Assembly (NCBI GenBank): GCA_009602725.1
Contig: WELB01000040.1
Coordinates: 19,687-83,686, forward strand
DNA: 64,000 bases
Origin: Spirogloea muscicola
Taxonomy: Eukaryota > Streptophyta > Zygnematophyceae > Spirogloeales > Spirogloeaceae
Reading direction: 5' to 3'
Position 1 is the stretch's first letter; each line of letters opens with the position of its first letter. The translations under genes and the position numbers were made by a program. Under the pieces are notes generated by a model. The model was not told the DNA's origin. It saw only the letters and a list, made by a program, of their open reading frames with translations, and did not search any database. Shown one piece after another: positions 30,601-40,642 of the stretch.

Positions 30601-31800
30601 CTGCTGAGGCGGGCGTCCTTCTCACCAAGCTTTGGTAGCTCGGACGAAGTGAGGCCCACTGTGGAGCCAACCTCCAGGTCTGCTGGGGGCTCGAGGAATG
30701 TGGCAAGGAGCCACGTGATTGCTTTCGCTGCGGTAAATTGCACCATCGTATCCGAGAGACTGAAGGCTCCTGGGGCCTTCTACCTCTCGGCCGCCATGTT
30801 CCATTGGGAGGGACGAGGGCACTTAAAGGGCACGCGTGAGTACCCTGCGCAAGCCTCAATGTATGTGCTCCATTGGTAAGCTGTTTGACCTCGTTGGCCA
30901 GGCCGGCCTGCAATTGGACGTACCTGATGTACGCTCGATCTGCTCGTTTGCAAGCTCTGGGGGCCGCTGGGCCTCTATGTGTGTAAGTGTCCCACGCTGA
31001 CTTGCATGTAGCAGCGAACATGTACCTGTGTGGGCCTTCTCGGCCTGAAGACGTGGCGTTCTTTATTGTGCCTTGCAGGCGCAAGGTGATCACCTTGCGC
31101 CTGCAATCCATCGAACTCCGAGTGGGATGTCGCCGCTGTGCTCGTACAACGCGGGACACCAGCTCCTACTGCCTAGCGGTGATGGTACTCAGAAGAGGCC
31201 GCACCCAGCGAGACTGCTATTCATGTCGCCCGCCACCCACTTCTTGGTGCTGTACGCGGAGTACGAACGATGCCATCTGAGGGGCTGGTTGCTGATGCAT
31301 CGGCTCGGATCCTCATTGACTCTAAGGGTCACTGCGTCCTCAGTCGATAAGAACTTGACTGGTGTCAAGAGCTTAAATGTGAAATCCACTATTTTGAAGC
31401 GCGTGACAATGGCAAATGGCCAACCCACCGATGTGCTAGATTTGCTTAAGGTCCCAATTCGCATTCAAAAATACAAGGCCGCAGCGTCTTGTTATGCCAT
31501 GGAAGGGGCTGAGAATTTGACATGACTTTGGGTGATGATCGGCTTGGAGCCACATCTGCATGCCTTGACTTTGAACGTCATATTTGTACTTTCGACCATG
31601 GCGCTCGGCGCAGCCTGTTAACCGCGATGGGCGGCTGGGACTTCGACTCTGCTGTTCGCCACGCAGATGGAAGCTACTGCACAAGCAAGCGGTCGAGTCC
31701 GTGTGCCTTGTAATGATGACGTCGTGTGACGAGTCTGCCCCTGGCTTGTATGGGATTGCCGACTCCTCACAGGGCGATTATAAGGTAATCGGATGTGCTT
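30601..31800 (+). pseudogene. gag end and protease remnant of element B
   Basis: The protease-like part (31073-31525) reads G-W-L-L-M-H-R-L-G-S-S-L-T in one frame. In the family frame it reads R-I-L-I-D-S-K-G-H, where D-S-G-A is expected. T-M-A-N-G-Q-P-T-D-V-L and L-K-V-P-I-R-I-Q follow. The catalytic glycine is replaced by lysine. The tail G-D-D-R-L-G-A-T-S-A-C-L-D-F-E-R is at 31530-31580. Confidence 0.75.
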
Positions 31801-32410
31801 CCCGACGTCTCTCCAAACTACATACCACTTCACTGAGGCGTGGCTCATACCATTCCAATGGAGCCCGGCGGTGAGCCGTCGTACAGACCGATATGCCGAC
31901 TGACTCCTCTCGAATTGAAAGAGTTGCAAAGCCAAGGTGGATTCGCTAAGGAAGGGTCATGGGGAGCTTTCTCAGTCGCCGTACGGTGCACCAATCCTTT
32001 CCGTGCAGAAGAACGACGGCAGTCTTCGGCTGTGCATCGTCGATCGAGCTTTTGGCAAGCTTACGCTCAAGAATCGATACCCTTTGCCACGTGGGCAAAA
32101 CCGGGAGATGCGTCGCCCCCAAGATGACTTCGGTCGTACGGGATTGGCCTGTGCCACGGAATGTGCCTCAGTTGCGATCCTTTTTGGAATTCGTGAATGA
32201 CTTTGGAAAGTTCTTACAAGGGTATGAGATTTTGGAAACTCCTCTTACGCCGCTCACTTGTAAGGACTTACCCTGAGAGTGATCGTCCGAATGCCAGAGG
32301 GCATTCGAGGAAATCCAAGAGGCACTTACATCTCCGCCTGTACTCGCCTCTCCTCTAGTAGGCGTGCTTCATGAGCTGATTCGTGACGCCTCTTTGACCG
32401 GCATTGGGTG
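31801..32410 (+). pseudogene. Reverse transcriptase of element B with the palm deleted
   Basis: H-T-I-P-M-E-P-G-G-E-P-S-Y-R-P-I is followed by [16 protein letters not shown] and [13 protein letters not shown]. At about 32090 the sequence jumps to [15 protein letters not shown], which belongs after the catalytic box. About 400 bp including Y-L-D-D are missing. The same junction is seen in element C near 35655. Element B ends at 32410 in the RNase H start (S-L-T-G-I-G). Confidence 0.85.
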
Positions 32411-32920
32411 CAACATTCCCACTTACTGTGGGCGTTAACCCAGGTGATTGGCACGTGACTGACCTGGCCTGGCCAGGTGGCCGCGCACGGGGCCGGGTTG
32501 CACGGTGTCCACCCAGGCGCCTCGCGCACGGGTGCCTCGGTGGCGCGGTGTCCACCATGGCGCCCCGCGCACGGGGGCCGCGGTGGCGCGGTGTCCAACC
32601 CGGCGCCTCGACACGTCGGCCCCGCAGCGGGGCCTTCCTCTCGACAGGCCTGCCCCTCGGGGCGGGCCGCATGCGGCCCGCCCCGCGGGGTGGGCCATGG
32701 GCCGACCGCATGCGGCCCGAGAGGGTGGGCGGCACCGGGAGCACTAGGAGTCTGGCGGCAGAGACACGGACAGCAAATCGGATCAGTGAAGCTCCGAGAG
32801 CGCCGCAGCCCTGCTGCTGCGCCTGCTGCTGCAGCCCGTCGCCGGCAGGACACTGCCGGCTCGCTGCAAGGCGTCCGTGGCCGGCCCTTGGTGGGCTAGC
32901 TGGTGGGAGGTGAGACCGGC
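32411..32920 (+). repeat. Family-2 LTR, 5' part (5' LTR of element C)
   Basis: It resembles 37851-38255 (TTCCCACTTACTGTGGGCGT, TGATTGGCACGTGACTGACC) and then the CAG-rich and CTTGGTGGGCTAGCTGG parts of the family-2 LTR. It is truncated about 330 bp before the expected end and runs straight into the gag leader. Confidence 0.7.
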
Positions 32921-34330
32921 AGCCGCTGGGCGGCAAAGGTACATCGTTCCACCAAGCTTGGCCTTGCGCTCCGGTCTTGGACCTTCTCTGCAGTTGCTTG
33001 TCTGCCATGCTGTATGGAGGTACGGGTTAGCGCGCTGTCTAGCTTGCTTGCTTGCCTGGTGCACCAGTATTGCGGTGTCCTGCTATTCAAGATGGAGTCG
33101 TGATATGCTGACCATCGGAACCTGATTTGATCACTCAGTGTTTCCCTTGAAAGGCACTGCGCGCCCCCAGCCCTCCGCGGCCGGCTGCTCAACCGATTGA
33201 AGTGGAGGCCTTGGCCAACGAGCTGGCACACAGACTCCGGACGGAGCTCCGGACGACGGCCGGCCCTGGTGGCCCGGCCCTTCGGACGGCTTCCGGCCCC
33301 GGTGGCCTGTCGCCAGAGGACTTGCGCCGAGTCGCACTTCTCGCGGAGCGTCTGGAGGCGGAGACGGCTATCGTACCTGCCTCACACGCCTTGGGGGCGT
33401 TGTGCGAGGAGGTGCAGGCCACGCATCGGTCCGGTGCCGCTGAGCGTCGGCGTCGGAGGGCCTGGGCCCAAATGAGTTGCACGGGGCCCCGGTGCATGAA
33501 TTGCACCACGGCCAGAGCCAGGCGAACACCCTTCGTGGGTCGGGTCGCCCGTCCGCACCCCGGATCGCTCCGGCCACTTGGAGCCTGGGGGCCTCCAAGC
33601 GTGGCTGGACGATATCACGGAACGGCTCGTACTATACGGCACGGCCGAGGAGGCAAGAGTGGGTCTTGCCACTGCACAATTGACTGGCGCGTTCTCCAGT
33701 GGTGGAATTCCGTGAAGAAAAGCTCTACTCCCGCGATGTATTACACATGGTAATTATTCTCGCGCTCGTTGGCTGCAACATTTGATTAGGTCCTATACGC
33801 AAGCAGGGGTTGGCGTGGATCTTATCACGATTGAGGCATTTTTGAATTCTTATCGATGGCGGCGTACGTGCGCAAGCTTACAACTTGGCTGCGTCACCCA
33901 TCGATCACGGGCCCTCCTGCTGAGGCAGGACGAAGGCGAGGCCCACTGAGGGGCCGCATGTACGCGCTCTCCTGCTGAGGCGGGCGTTCCTTGTTACCAA
34001 GCTGTGGCAGCTCGGACGAAGGCGAGGCCCACTGAAGGGCTGCATCTCAGTCCCGCCGGGTGCTCGAGTATATGGCGTCGAAGCCACACGACCCGAACCA
34101 TCGCATCCGGGAATGCAAGGCTTTGGGCATTCTACCTCGCCGAGGCTGGCACGTCCCCTCGGGCGGGGCAAGGGCAATGATAAGGGCACGCGAGAGTAAC
34201 CTGCCAAGCCTCAATGAATTAGCTCAGATGGCAAGCTGTTTGACCTCGTTGGCCAGGCCGGCCTGCAATCGGACGTACCTAGTGTACGCTCGATGTTTGC
34301 TCTTTTGCAAGCTCTGAGGGCCGCTGGGCC
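32921..34330 (+). pseudogene. Leader and gag of element C
   Basis: An open frame of 184 codons (33202-33753) shows gag best: V-E-A-L-A-N-E-L-A-H-R-L, then G-L-S-P-E-D-L-R-R-V-A-L-L-A-E-R-L-E-A-E and A-L-C-E-E-V-Q-A-T-H. The N-terminus is probably a little upstream, near 33150. The rest of gag to 34330 is broken. I could not find an intact CCHC knuckle. Confidence 0.75.
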
Positions 34331-35300
34331 TCTATGTGTGTGTATGTCCCACGCTGACTTGCCCGTAGCAGCGAACATATACCTGAGTGGGCCAGTTCGG
34401 CCTGAAGACGTGGTGTTCTTCCCTGTGCTTTGGAGGCGCAACGTGGTCCATCGACCTCCGTGAGGGATGTCGCTGCTGTGCTCGTGTTGCGGGACACCAG
34501 CTCCTACTGCCTGGCGGTAATGGTACTCAGGAGAGGCCGCATCCAGCGAGACTGCTGGTCTATGTCGCCCGCCACCCAGTTCTTGGTGTTGTACACGAGG
34601 TACAGACGATGCTACTTGAAGGGCTGGTTGCTGATGCACCGGTTAGGATCCTCATGGACTCAGGGGCCACTGCATCCTTAGTCGCTGAGAACTTGATTGG
34701 TGTCCATCACTTAGATGTTGAAACCACTGCTCTGGAGCGCGTGACATTGGCAACTGGCCAATCCACCGGTGTGCTGGCTTTATGCAAAGTCTCCATTCGC
34801 ATCCAGATTCAAGGCCTTTGTGTCTCATTAGCCATTGAGCTGGCTGGGTAATTTGATGTGATGTTGGAGGATGAGTGGCTTGGCGCCACATCAGCATGCC
34901 TTGACTTTCAGCGTCGTAATTGCATTGTAGATTGTTGCGCACGACGCCTTGTCCTTTGCAATGAGGATGATTGGCTTGGTGCCACATAAAGCATGCCCTG
35001 CCTTGAATGTCATGACTGCACCGTACAACGTGGCGTACGGCGCCTGGTCCTTTGCAGTAAAGATGATTGGCTTGGTGCCACATCAGCATGCCTTACCTTT
35101 GAACGTCATGATTGCACTGTACACCGTGGCGCTCGGCGCCTTGTCCGTTGTAATGAGCAGACCTTGAACCCGCAAAGGGCGGCTGGACTTTGGATTCTGC
35201 TGGTCGCTACGGAGATGACGAACCTGCTGCACAAGCAAGCGGTCGAGTCCGCATACCTTGTGTCTATGACGTCGTGAGACGAGTCTGCCCCTGACTCGTA
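34331..35300 (+). pseudogene. Protease region of element C with intact D-S-G
   Basis: An open frame (34387-34851) contains G-L-V-A-D-A-P-V-R-I-L-M-D-S-G-A-T-A-S-L. This is the only copy in the window with the retropepsin D-S-G-A motif intact. V-T-L-A-T-G-Q-S-T-G-V-L follows. The frame breaks at 34851. The end of the domain is present three times in tandem (34870-35157). Confidence 0.8.
34870..35157 (+). repeat. 96-bp tandem triplication at the protease end
   Basis: Three consecutive 96-bp units start at GATGAGTGG (34870), GATGATTGG (34966) and GATGATTGG (35062). Each encodes D-D/E-W-L-G-A-T followed by a C-x-x-R-R-L-V-L/R-C segment of 32 residues. The period is a multiple of three. The copies have diverged in sequence, so the event is not new. 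Confidence 0.9.
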
Positions 35301-36310
35301 TGTGAGTGCTGAGTCCTCACAATGCGGGATTCTTGATGACCTGCTGGATGAGTACTCGGGTGTGGTACCTCGATGCTCACCCAACGGTCTACCTCCTCAT
35401 CGAGGTGTGGCTCGTACTATTTGGAGGCGCGAGGCGCTGAGCCACAGTATAGACTGATGCGCCGACAGATTCCTCTGCATCTCGAGAGATGCAAAGCCAA
35501 GATGGCTTTGCTAAGGAAGGGTCATGGGGAGCCTTCTCAATGGCCGTACGGTGCACCGATCCTCTTCGTGCAAAAGAAAGACGGCAGTCTTCGGATGTGC
35601 ATCGTTGATCGAGCTTTTGGCAAGCTCACTATCAAGACCCGATACCTTTTGCCACATGGGCAAAAAGGGGATATGCGTCGAACCCAAGACGACTTTGGTC
35701 GTACGGGATTGGCCTGTGCCACGGAATGTGCCTCAGCTGCGATCCTTTCAGGGATTCGCGAATGACTTTCGGAAGTTCCTACATCAATTTTGGGGAACTT
35801 GGTACTTCCTCTTACGCGGCTCACTCGTAAGGACGTACCCAGGGATTGGTCGTCCGAATGCCAGAGGGCATTCGAGAATATCCCACAGGCTCTTACACCT
35901 CCGCCTATTCTTGCCTTTCCTCGAAAAGGCGTGCCGTATGAGCTGATTTGTGACGCCTCGTTGACCGGCATTGGTTGCCGTGCTCTTGCACGAGGTCCAC
36001 CCGACAGCGTTTGAGAGTCGCCTGCTGATCCCGCAGGGCGAAATAAGACCACGGGTCAGCAAGAGCTGCTGGCTGTGGTGCACACCATACATGATTGGCG
36101 TTGCTACCTGGAAGGTGTGGACTTTATAGTAGTCACGGATCATTGCTCGTTGACGTACTTCCATATTCACCAGCAACTGACTATGCTCGGTGAGCTGAAT
36201 GATGGCATCATTCCGATTCCAGTGGATTTACCGCCCTGGAAGGCTCAATGTTGCGGATCCTGTGAGCCGCAACATTGCAGGGGCTGCTGCAGTGCTTACC
36301 TTGTAACGCG
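35301..36310 (+). pseudogene. Reverse transcriptase (palm deleted) and RNase H of element C
   Basis: The reverse transcriptase start ([16 protein letters not shown]) passes at about 35655 directly to the post-catalytic part (G-K-K-G-I-C-V-E-P-K-T-T-L-V-V). It then goes to the connection domain and RNase H (L-I-C-D-A-S-L-T-G-I-G, then V-V-T-D-H-C-S-L-T-Y-F). The deletion junction is the same as in element B. RNase H is frameshifted near 35985. Confidence 0.85.
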
Positions 36311-37260
36311 TTGAGAGATGCAGGCATGCGTCCTACTCGCGACGCTTCTCGGTAACCGACTGCCAACCTTTCTGATGTGCGTGGTCGTGATGGGTATGGA
36401 ACAGACCCTTGCTTTGCGGAGGCAAGCTATGTACGCACACTCTTCAATGACAATGGCTCTTGGTGGCACAGCGACGCCATTGTGGTTCGGAACTACAATG
36501 CCGTGCGGAGCACCATCATGCAGGAGCATGATACGCCATACAGTGGTCATCTGGAACTTCATAAGACCAAAACGGCTGTAAAGCGCCCTTTCTGGTGGCC
36601 ATGGGCAAGCTTTTAGGCAAAGCTGTGCCACATGCCAGCAAAGCAAGGCAATCTCTGGCGAAATCAGCCGGATTACATCAACCCCTGAAGATCCCTGAGC
36701 GGAATTGGGCTGAAGTGAATGTCGATTGAAGATCACAATTGCCTAAGACGCGGTATGGATTTGATGCCATTGTCGTATTTGTGGATCAATTGAGCAAGAT
36801 GGTACCCTTTGCTCCAACGACCAGGCGTGCTTCGGCGAAGGCCTTTGCTGGCATCTTTGTGGATAAAGAGTGGAAGTTGCATGGCGTACCCGAGAGGATG
36901 GTATCGAACCACGATCCTAGTTTTACGGGTCACTTCTGGAAAGAAGTATGCAGGCTTGTTGGCAGTGAGCAGGCCATGTCCACTGCCTTTCATCCCCGAA
37001 GTGATGGCCAAACTGAGAGGATTTATAGGTTTCTGGAGGACACGTTCCGGCATTTTGTCAACCTGAGTCTGGCTGACTGGGATGCTTTTCTGGCTCCGGC
37101 CGAATATGCTGTGAACAATGCCTATCATGAGTCCACCAGCGAGATACCCTCCTTCCTCAACAACGGTCAGCATCCCCGATCACCTTTGCAGGTGGGGAGG
37201 CCGAAACGCGTTCCGGCCGCTGTTGCCTTTACTGGAACCCTCTTTAAGGCCCAATGACGG
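36311..37260 (+). pseudogene. Integrase of element C
   Basis: The zinc region is damaged (D-T-P-Y-S-G-H-L, then a frame change). The core is one open frame of 172 codons from 36739 to 37257: Y-G-F-D-A-I-V-V-F-V-D-Q-L-S, S-N-H-D-P-S-F-T-G-H-F, H-P-R-S-D-G-Q-T-E-R-I, then A-V-N-N-A-Y-H-E-S. The aspartate before the core start (V-D-L-I in relatives) is replaced by a stop in V-D-stop-R-S. It is the best-preserved integrase core in the window. Confidence 0.8.
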
Positions 37261-37850
37261 GCCCGGCATTTCTATGAAGTTGCCCAGACGAGACGGCTTA
37301 TGCCGACCACCTTCAAAAGGCCGTGTCTTCGAAGTGGGTGCTCAAATTACTTCTGAGCGAAGCACCTATCCTTCGGGCAGTGGTACACGCAAGTTGCTAC
37401 CCAAGTGGGTTGGACCCTTCCCCGTGGTACGACTTATTGAAGGTGTCCTATGAGCTCGGTACAACGGTACAGCGGAAGACTGGAATGACAATGTATTCCA
37501 CGTGTCCCAGCTCCGGGTCTTCCATTCGGATGGCCCTGTCCAACCGTTTTATCTTGCTCGAGGATGAGTTTGAGTACGAGGTGGAGGAAATCCCGTCACA
37601 CCAGGACAATTTCCGTGGGCGTAAGACCCGTGAGTATCTCGTGAAGTGGCTCGGCTATGGGCCTGAGCACAACACGTGGGAGCCTACTGCCTCTTGCCAC
37701 TTGCCTCTTGCTACTTGCCCGGCAGCTCTTCGGGTCTACTTTGCGCAGGGTGGTAACTCCCTTCCGCTACGTAAAGCCCGCAGCCGTCGGATGTAAGCTC
37801 CTTTGGTTGTTACGTGTTCCCGCGGAAGTGAACATCTGGGTGGGGAGGAA
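37261..37850 (+). pseudogene. Integrase end and chromodomain of element C
   Basis: A frame (37323-37796) carries [12 protein letters not shown], then [20 protein letters not shown] and [13 protein letters not shown]. The chromodomain is intact except for a short duplication (L-P-L-A-T-C-P) after the last tryptophan. The noncoding tail to the LTR follows. Confidence 0.8.
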
Positions 37851-38255
37851 TGTAACGTTTCCACGTACTGTGAGCGTTACCCCAGGTGTTTATGGTTACC
37901 TGATTGGCACGTGACCGACCTGGCCTTGCTAGGTAGTCGCGCACCGGGGCCTGGGTGGCGCAGTGTCCACCCTGGCGCCCCGCGCACCGGGGCCGGGTGG
38001 CGCGGTGTCCACCCTGGCCCCCCGCGCACGGGTGCCACGGTGGCGCGGTGTCCACCCTGGCGCTCAGCCCTGACCGACCTGGCCTGGCCAGGTGGCCGCG
38101 CACGGGGCCGGGTGGCACGGTGTCCACCCCGGCGCTCCGCGCACGGGGGCCGCGGTGGCGCGGTGTCCACCCCGGCGCCTCGACGCGTCGGCCCCGACAG
38201 CGGGGCCTTCCCCTCGACAGGCCTGCCCCTCGAGGCCGGCCGCATGCGGCCCGAT
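37851..38255 (+). repeat. Family-2 LTR, 5' part (3' LTR of element C)
   Basis: It begins TGTAACGTTTCCACGTACTG and contains three to four repeats of a unit with GCGCGGTGTCCACCCTGGC. It is cut at about 38255, where an antisense RNase H scrap begins. Confidence 0.8.
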
Positions 38256-38695
38256 CGGTGACCCTCTTGCAAAAGAGCACGGCATCCAATGTAGTGAACC
38301 GACCCCTGTACACAGGCATTTAGGCGGTCAAGTCCTGATTGGATTCGGATGTAGGGATTGAGGAGCAAAACCCCACACCGTGAAGCACCTCGCGCCTCGG
38401 CGCGCAGCGGAAGTCGTGCCCTGCGGCGCCGCCGTCAGGCGGCGTCTCCACCTCTCGGGCACCGGCCCGCAGCTAGCCCACCAAGGGCCGGTCACGGACG
38501 CCTTGCAGCGAGCCGGCAGCGTCCTGCCGGCGACGGGCTGCAGCAGCAGGCGCAGCAGCGGGCTGCGCCGCTCTCGGGGCTTCACTGATCCGAACTGCTG
38601 TCTGTGTCTCTGCCGCCAGACTCCTAGAGCCGCCGGAACCGCCCCTCCTCTCGGGTCGCATGGAGTCGCCCCATGGCCCACCCCGCGGGGGGCGT
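38256..38695 (-). repeat. Antisense RNase H scrap and reversed LTR fragment
   Basis: 38260-38300 is the reverse complement of the RNase H segment coding V-L-L-Q-E-G-H. 38300-38695 is a reversed LTR (GATTGAGGAGCAAAACCCCA, GCAGCGGAAGTCGTGCCC, GGGTCGCATGGAGTCGCCCC). After it the plus-strand RNase H of element D resumes within the segment E-S-R-L-L-I-P. Confidence 0.65.
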
Positions 38696-39420
38696 GCGAG
38701 AGTCGCCTGCTGATACCGAGGGCGAATGTATATTACGGGTGAGCAAGAGCTGCTGGCTGTGGTGCACGCCTTGAAGTGTCTGGCGTTGCTACCTGGATGG
38801 TGTGGACTCCGCGGTAGTCACGGGTCATTGTCGGTCGACGTGCTTCCACACTTTACAGCAACTGACGAGGCGGCAAGCTCGGTGAGCTAAATGTGGGGCA
38901 TCATTCCGATGTTAGTGGAAGTACCGCCTCGGAGGGCTCTATGTTGCGGGCCTGGTTAGCCGCAACATTGCAGGGCTGCTGCAGTCATTGCCTTGAACGC
39001 GTGGGCCGATGCGGATGCAGTCATGCGTCCTACTCGCGGCGTACAATGGCAACCTACTGCCAACCACTCTGATGTGTACGTGCGGATTCGTGATGAAGAA
39101 GGCAAAGACCCTTGATTTGCGAAATTCAGCAACGTATGCACGCTCTCCAATGGTGGTGGCACGGCGACGCCACTGTGGTCCCGGACTGCATTGCCGTGCA
39201 GAGCACCATCATGCAGGAGCTGCATCATACGCCATAGAGTGGCCATCTGGTTGTCAGCAAGACCAAAAAGGCTGTGAAGCGCCTTCTCTGCTGACCGGGC
39301 TATCAAGGCCAGGTACATGCTTTTGGACAAAGGTGTGCCACATGCCAGCGAAGCAAGGCAATCTCTGGTAAGCCAGCGGGACTACTTCAACCCCTGAAGA
39401 TACCTGCGAGGAATCGGGCT
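38696..39420 (+). pseudogene. RNase H end and integrase zinc region of element D
   Basis: GAGAGTCGCCTGCTGAT and GAGCAAGAGCTGCTGGCTGT match RNase H in the other elements, and the zinc-region histidines are followed by G-H-L-V-V-S-K-T-K. All frames are broken. The reverse transcriptase of this element is missing from the window. Confidence 0.7.
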
Positions 39421-40280
39421 GATGTCAATGTTGATTAATCACACAATTGCCTAAGACGCGAAATGGGTTTGATGCCATAGTCGTCTTTGTGTATCGGTTG
39501 AGCGAATTGGTGCACTTTGCTCGAACGAGCACGCGTGCCTCGGCGAGGGCCTCTACTGGCCTCTTTGTGGGTAAGGTGTGGAAGTTGCATGGCTCAAAAG
39601 GATGGTCTCGGACCGCGATCCTCGGTTTGCGGGTCACTTCTATAGAGAGGTATGCAAGCTTATAAGCACTCAGCAGGCCATGTCCACCACCTTCCATCCC
39701 CAAAACGATGGCCAAACCAAGAGGATGAATAGGGGTGTGGAGGACATGCTCCGGCATTTTGTCAACCCGAGTCAGACTGACTGGGATGAATTGGCTCCGG
39801 CTGAATATGCTGTGAACAGTGGCTTGTATGAGTCCACCAGAGACACACCCTTCTTCCTCGACTACGGTCAGCATCCCCGAGAACCTGTGCAGGTGGGAAG
39901 GCCGGAACGCGTTCCGGCGTTCCGCGGTCGCCTTGACAGGGATCCTCTCGGAGGCCCAATGACGGGCCCGGCCTCTTTTAGGCTAATGGAGGCAGAAGGC
40001 TCCTGCTGAACAACGTTGGAAGGACGTGTCCTTCGACGCGGGTGCTCAAGCACTGCTGATACAAAGCACCTGCCCTTGCAGTGGAAGGCCCGGAGCAGTG
40101 GGTGCGCGCAGGATGCTACCCAAGTAGGTGGGACTTCTCCCGTGGTACCGCCTTTTGGCAAAATGTCCTCTGAGCTCGGTACACCGGTACAATGGAAGAC
40201 TTAACAATGTGTTTCATGTGTCCCAGCTCCGGGCCTTCCATTCGGATGGCTGCCTCCAACCGGCCCTTACCTCCTGTCTC
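39421..40280 (+). pseudogene. Integrase core of element D
   Basis: 39447-39665 reads G-F-D-A-I-V-V-F-V-Y-R-L-S-E-L. 39578-40009 reads V-S-D-R-D-P-R-F-A-G-H-F-Y-R, H-P-Q-N-D-G-Q-T-K-R-M and A-V-N-S-G-L-Y-E-S-T. The catalytic glutamate of Q-T-E-R is lysine here. Frameshifts lie near 39600 and 40010. Confidence 0.8.
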
Positions 40281-40355
40281 TTTTGAACTTTGTCCATTCC
40301 TTTCGGGCTGGCCTCTGCCAGCCCCGCTTCTCTACGGGCGCGTTTCTCTCTTGCT
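40281..40355 (+). mobile_element. Short LINE 3'-tail insertion inside element D
   Basis: CTTTGTCCATTCCTTTCGGG, a hairpin GGGCTGGCCTCTGCCAGCCC, and CTACGGGCGCGTTTCTC match the tail of the LINE at 41357-41435. In elements A and C this place in the integrase/chromodomain linker has no such sequence. It is therefore an extremely 5'-truncated LINE copy of about 75 bp. The flanking repeat TCTCTT is only suggestive. Confidence 0.65.
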
Positions 40356-40642
40356 TGAGGATGCGCGTGAGTACGAGGTGGAGGAGATCTTGTCACACCG
40401 AGACAGTGTCCGTGGGCGCAAGACCCTTGAGCATCTTGTGAAATGGCTCGGCTATGGGCCTGAGCACAACACGTGGGAGCCTGCCGCCAACCTTGGCAGT
40501 TGCCAGGCTGCTCTCTAGGACTATTTTGCGCAGCGTGGTAACTGCCCTCCGCTACGTAGAGGCCGCAACCGTCGGATGTAAGCTCTCTGGTTGTTACCCG
40601 TACTTGCGGGACGTGAACTTTGAACTGGGAACTGGGGAGGCA
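40356..40642 (+). pseudogene. Chromodomain of element D
   Basis: [18 protein letters not shown] is followed by [20 protein letters not shown] and then a stop at 40518. The three aromatic cage positions are kept. The tail to the LTR is noncoding. Confidence 0.8.

Noticed and set aside
32404-32913. Long overlapping frames within LTRs (also at 37800-38370 and 2820-3460)
   Set aside because: They occur in all three frames of CpG-rich LTR sequence on both strands, and differ between copies by frameshifts, so they are not conserved as protein.
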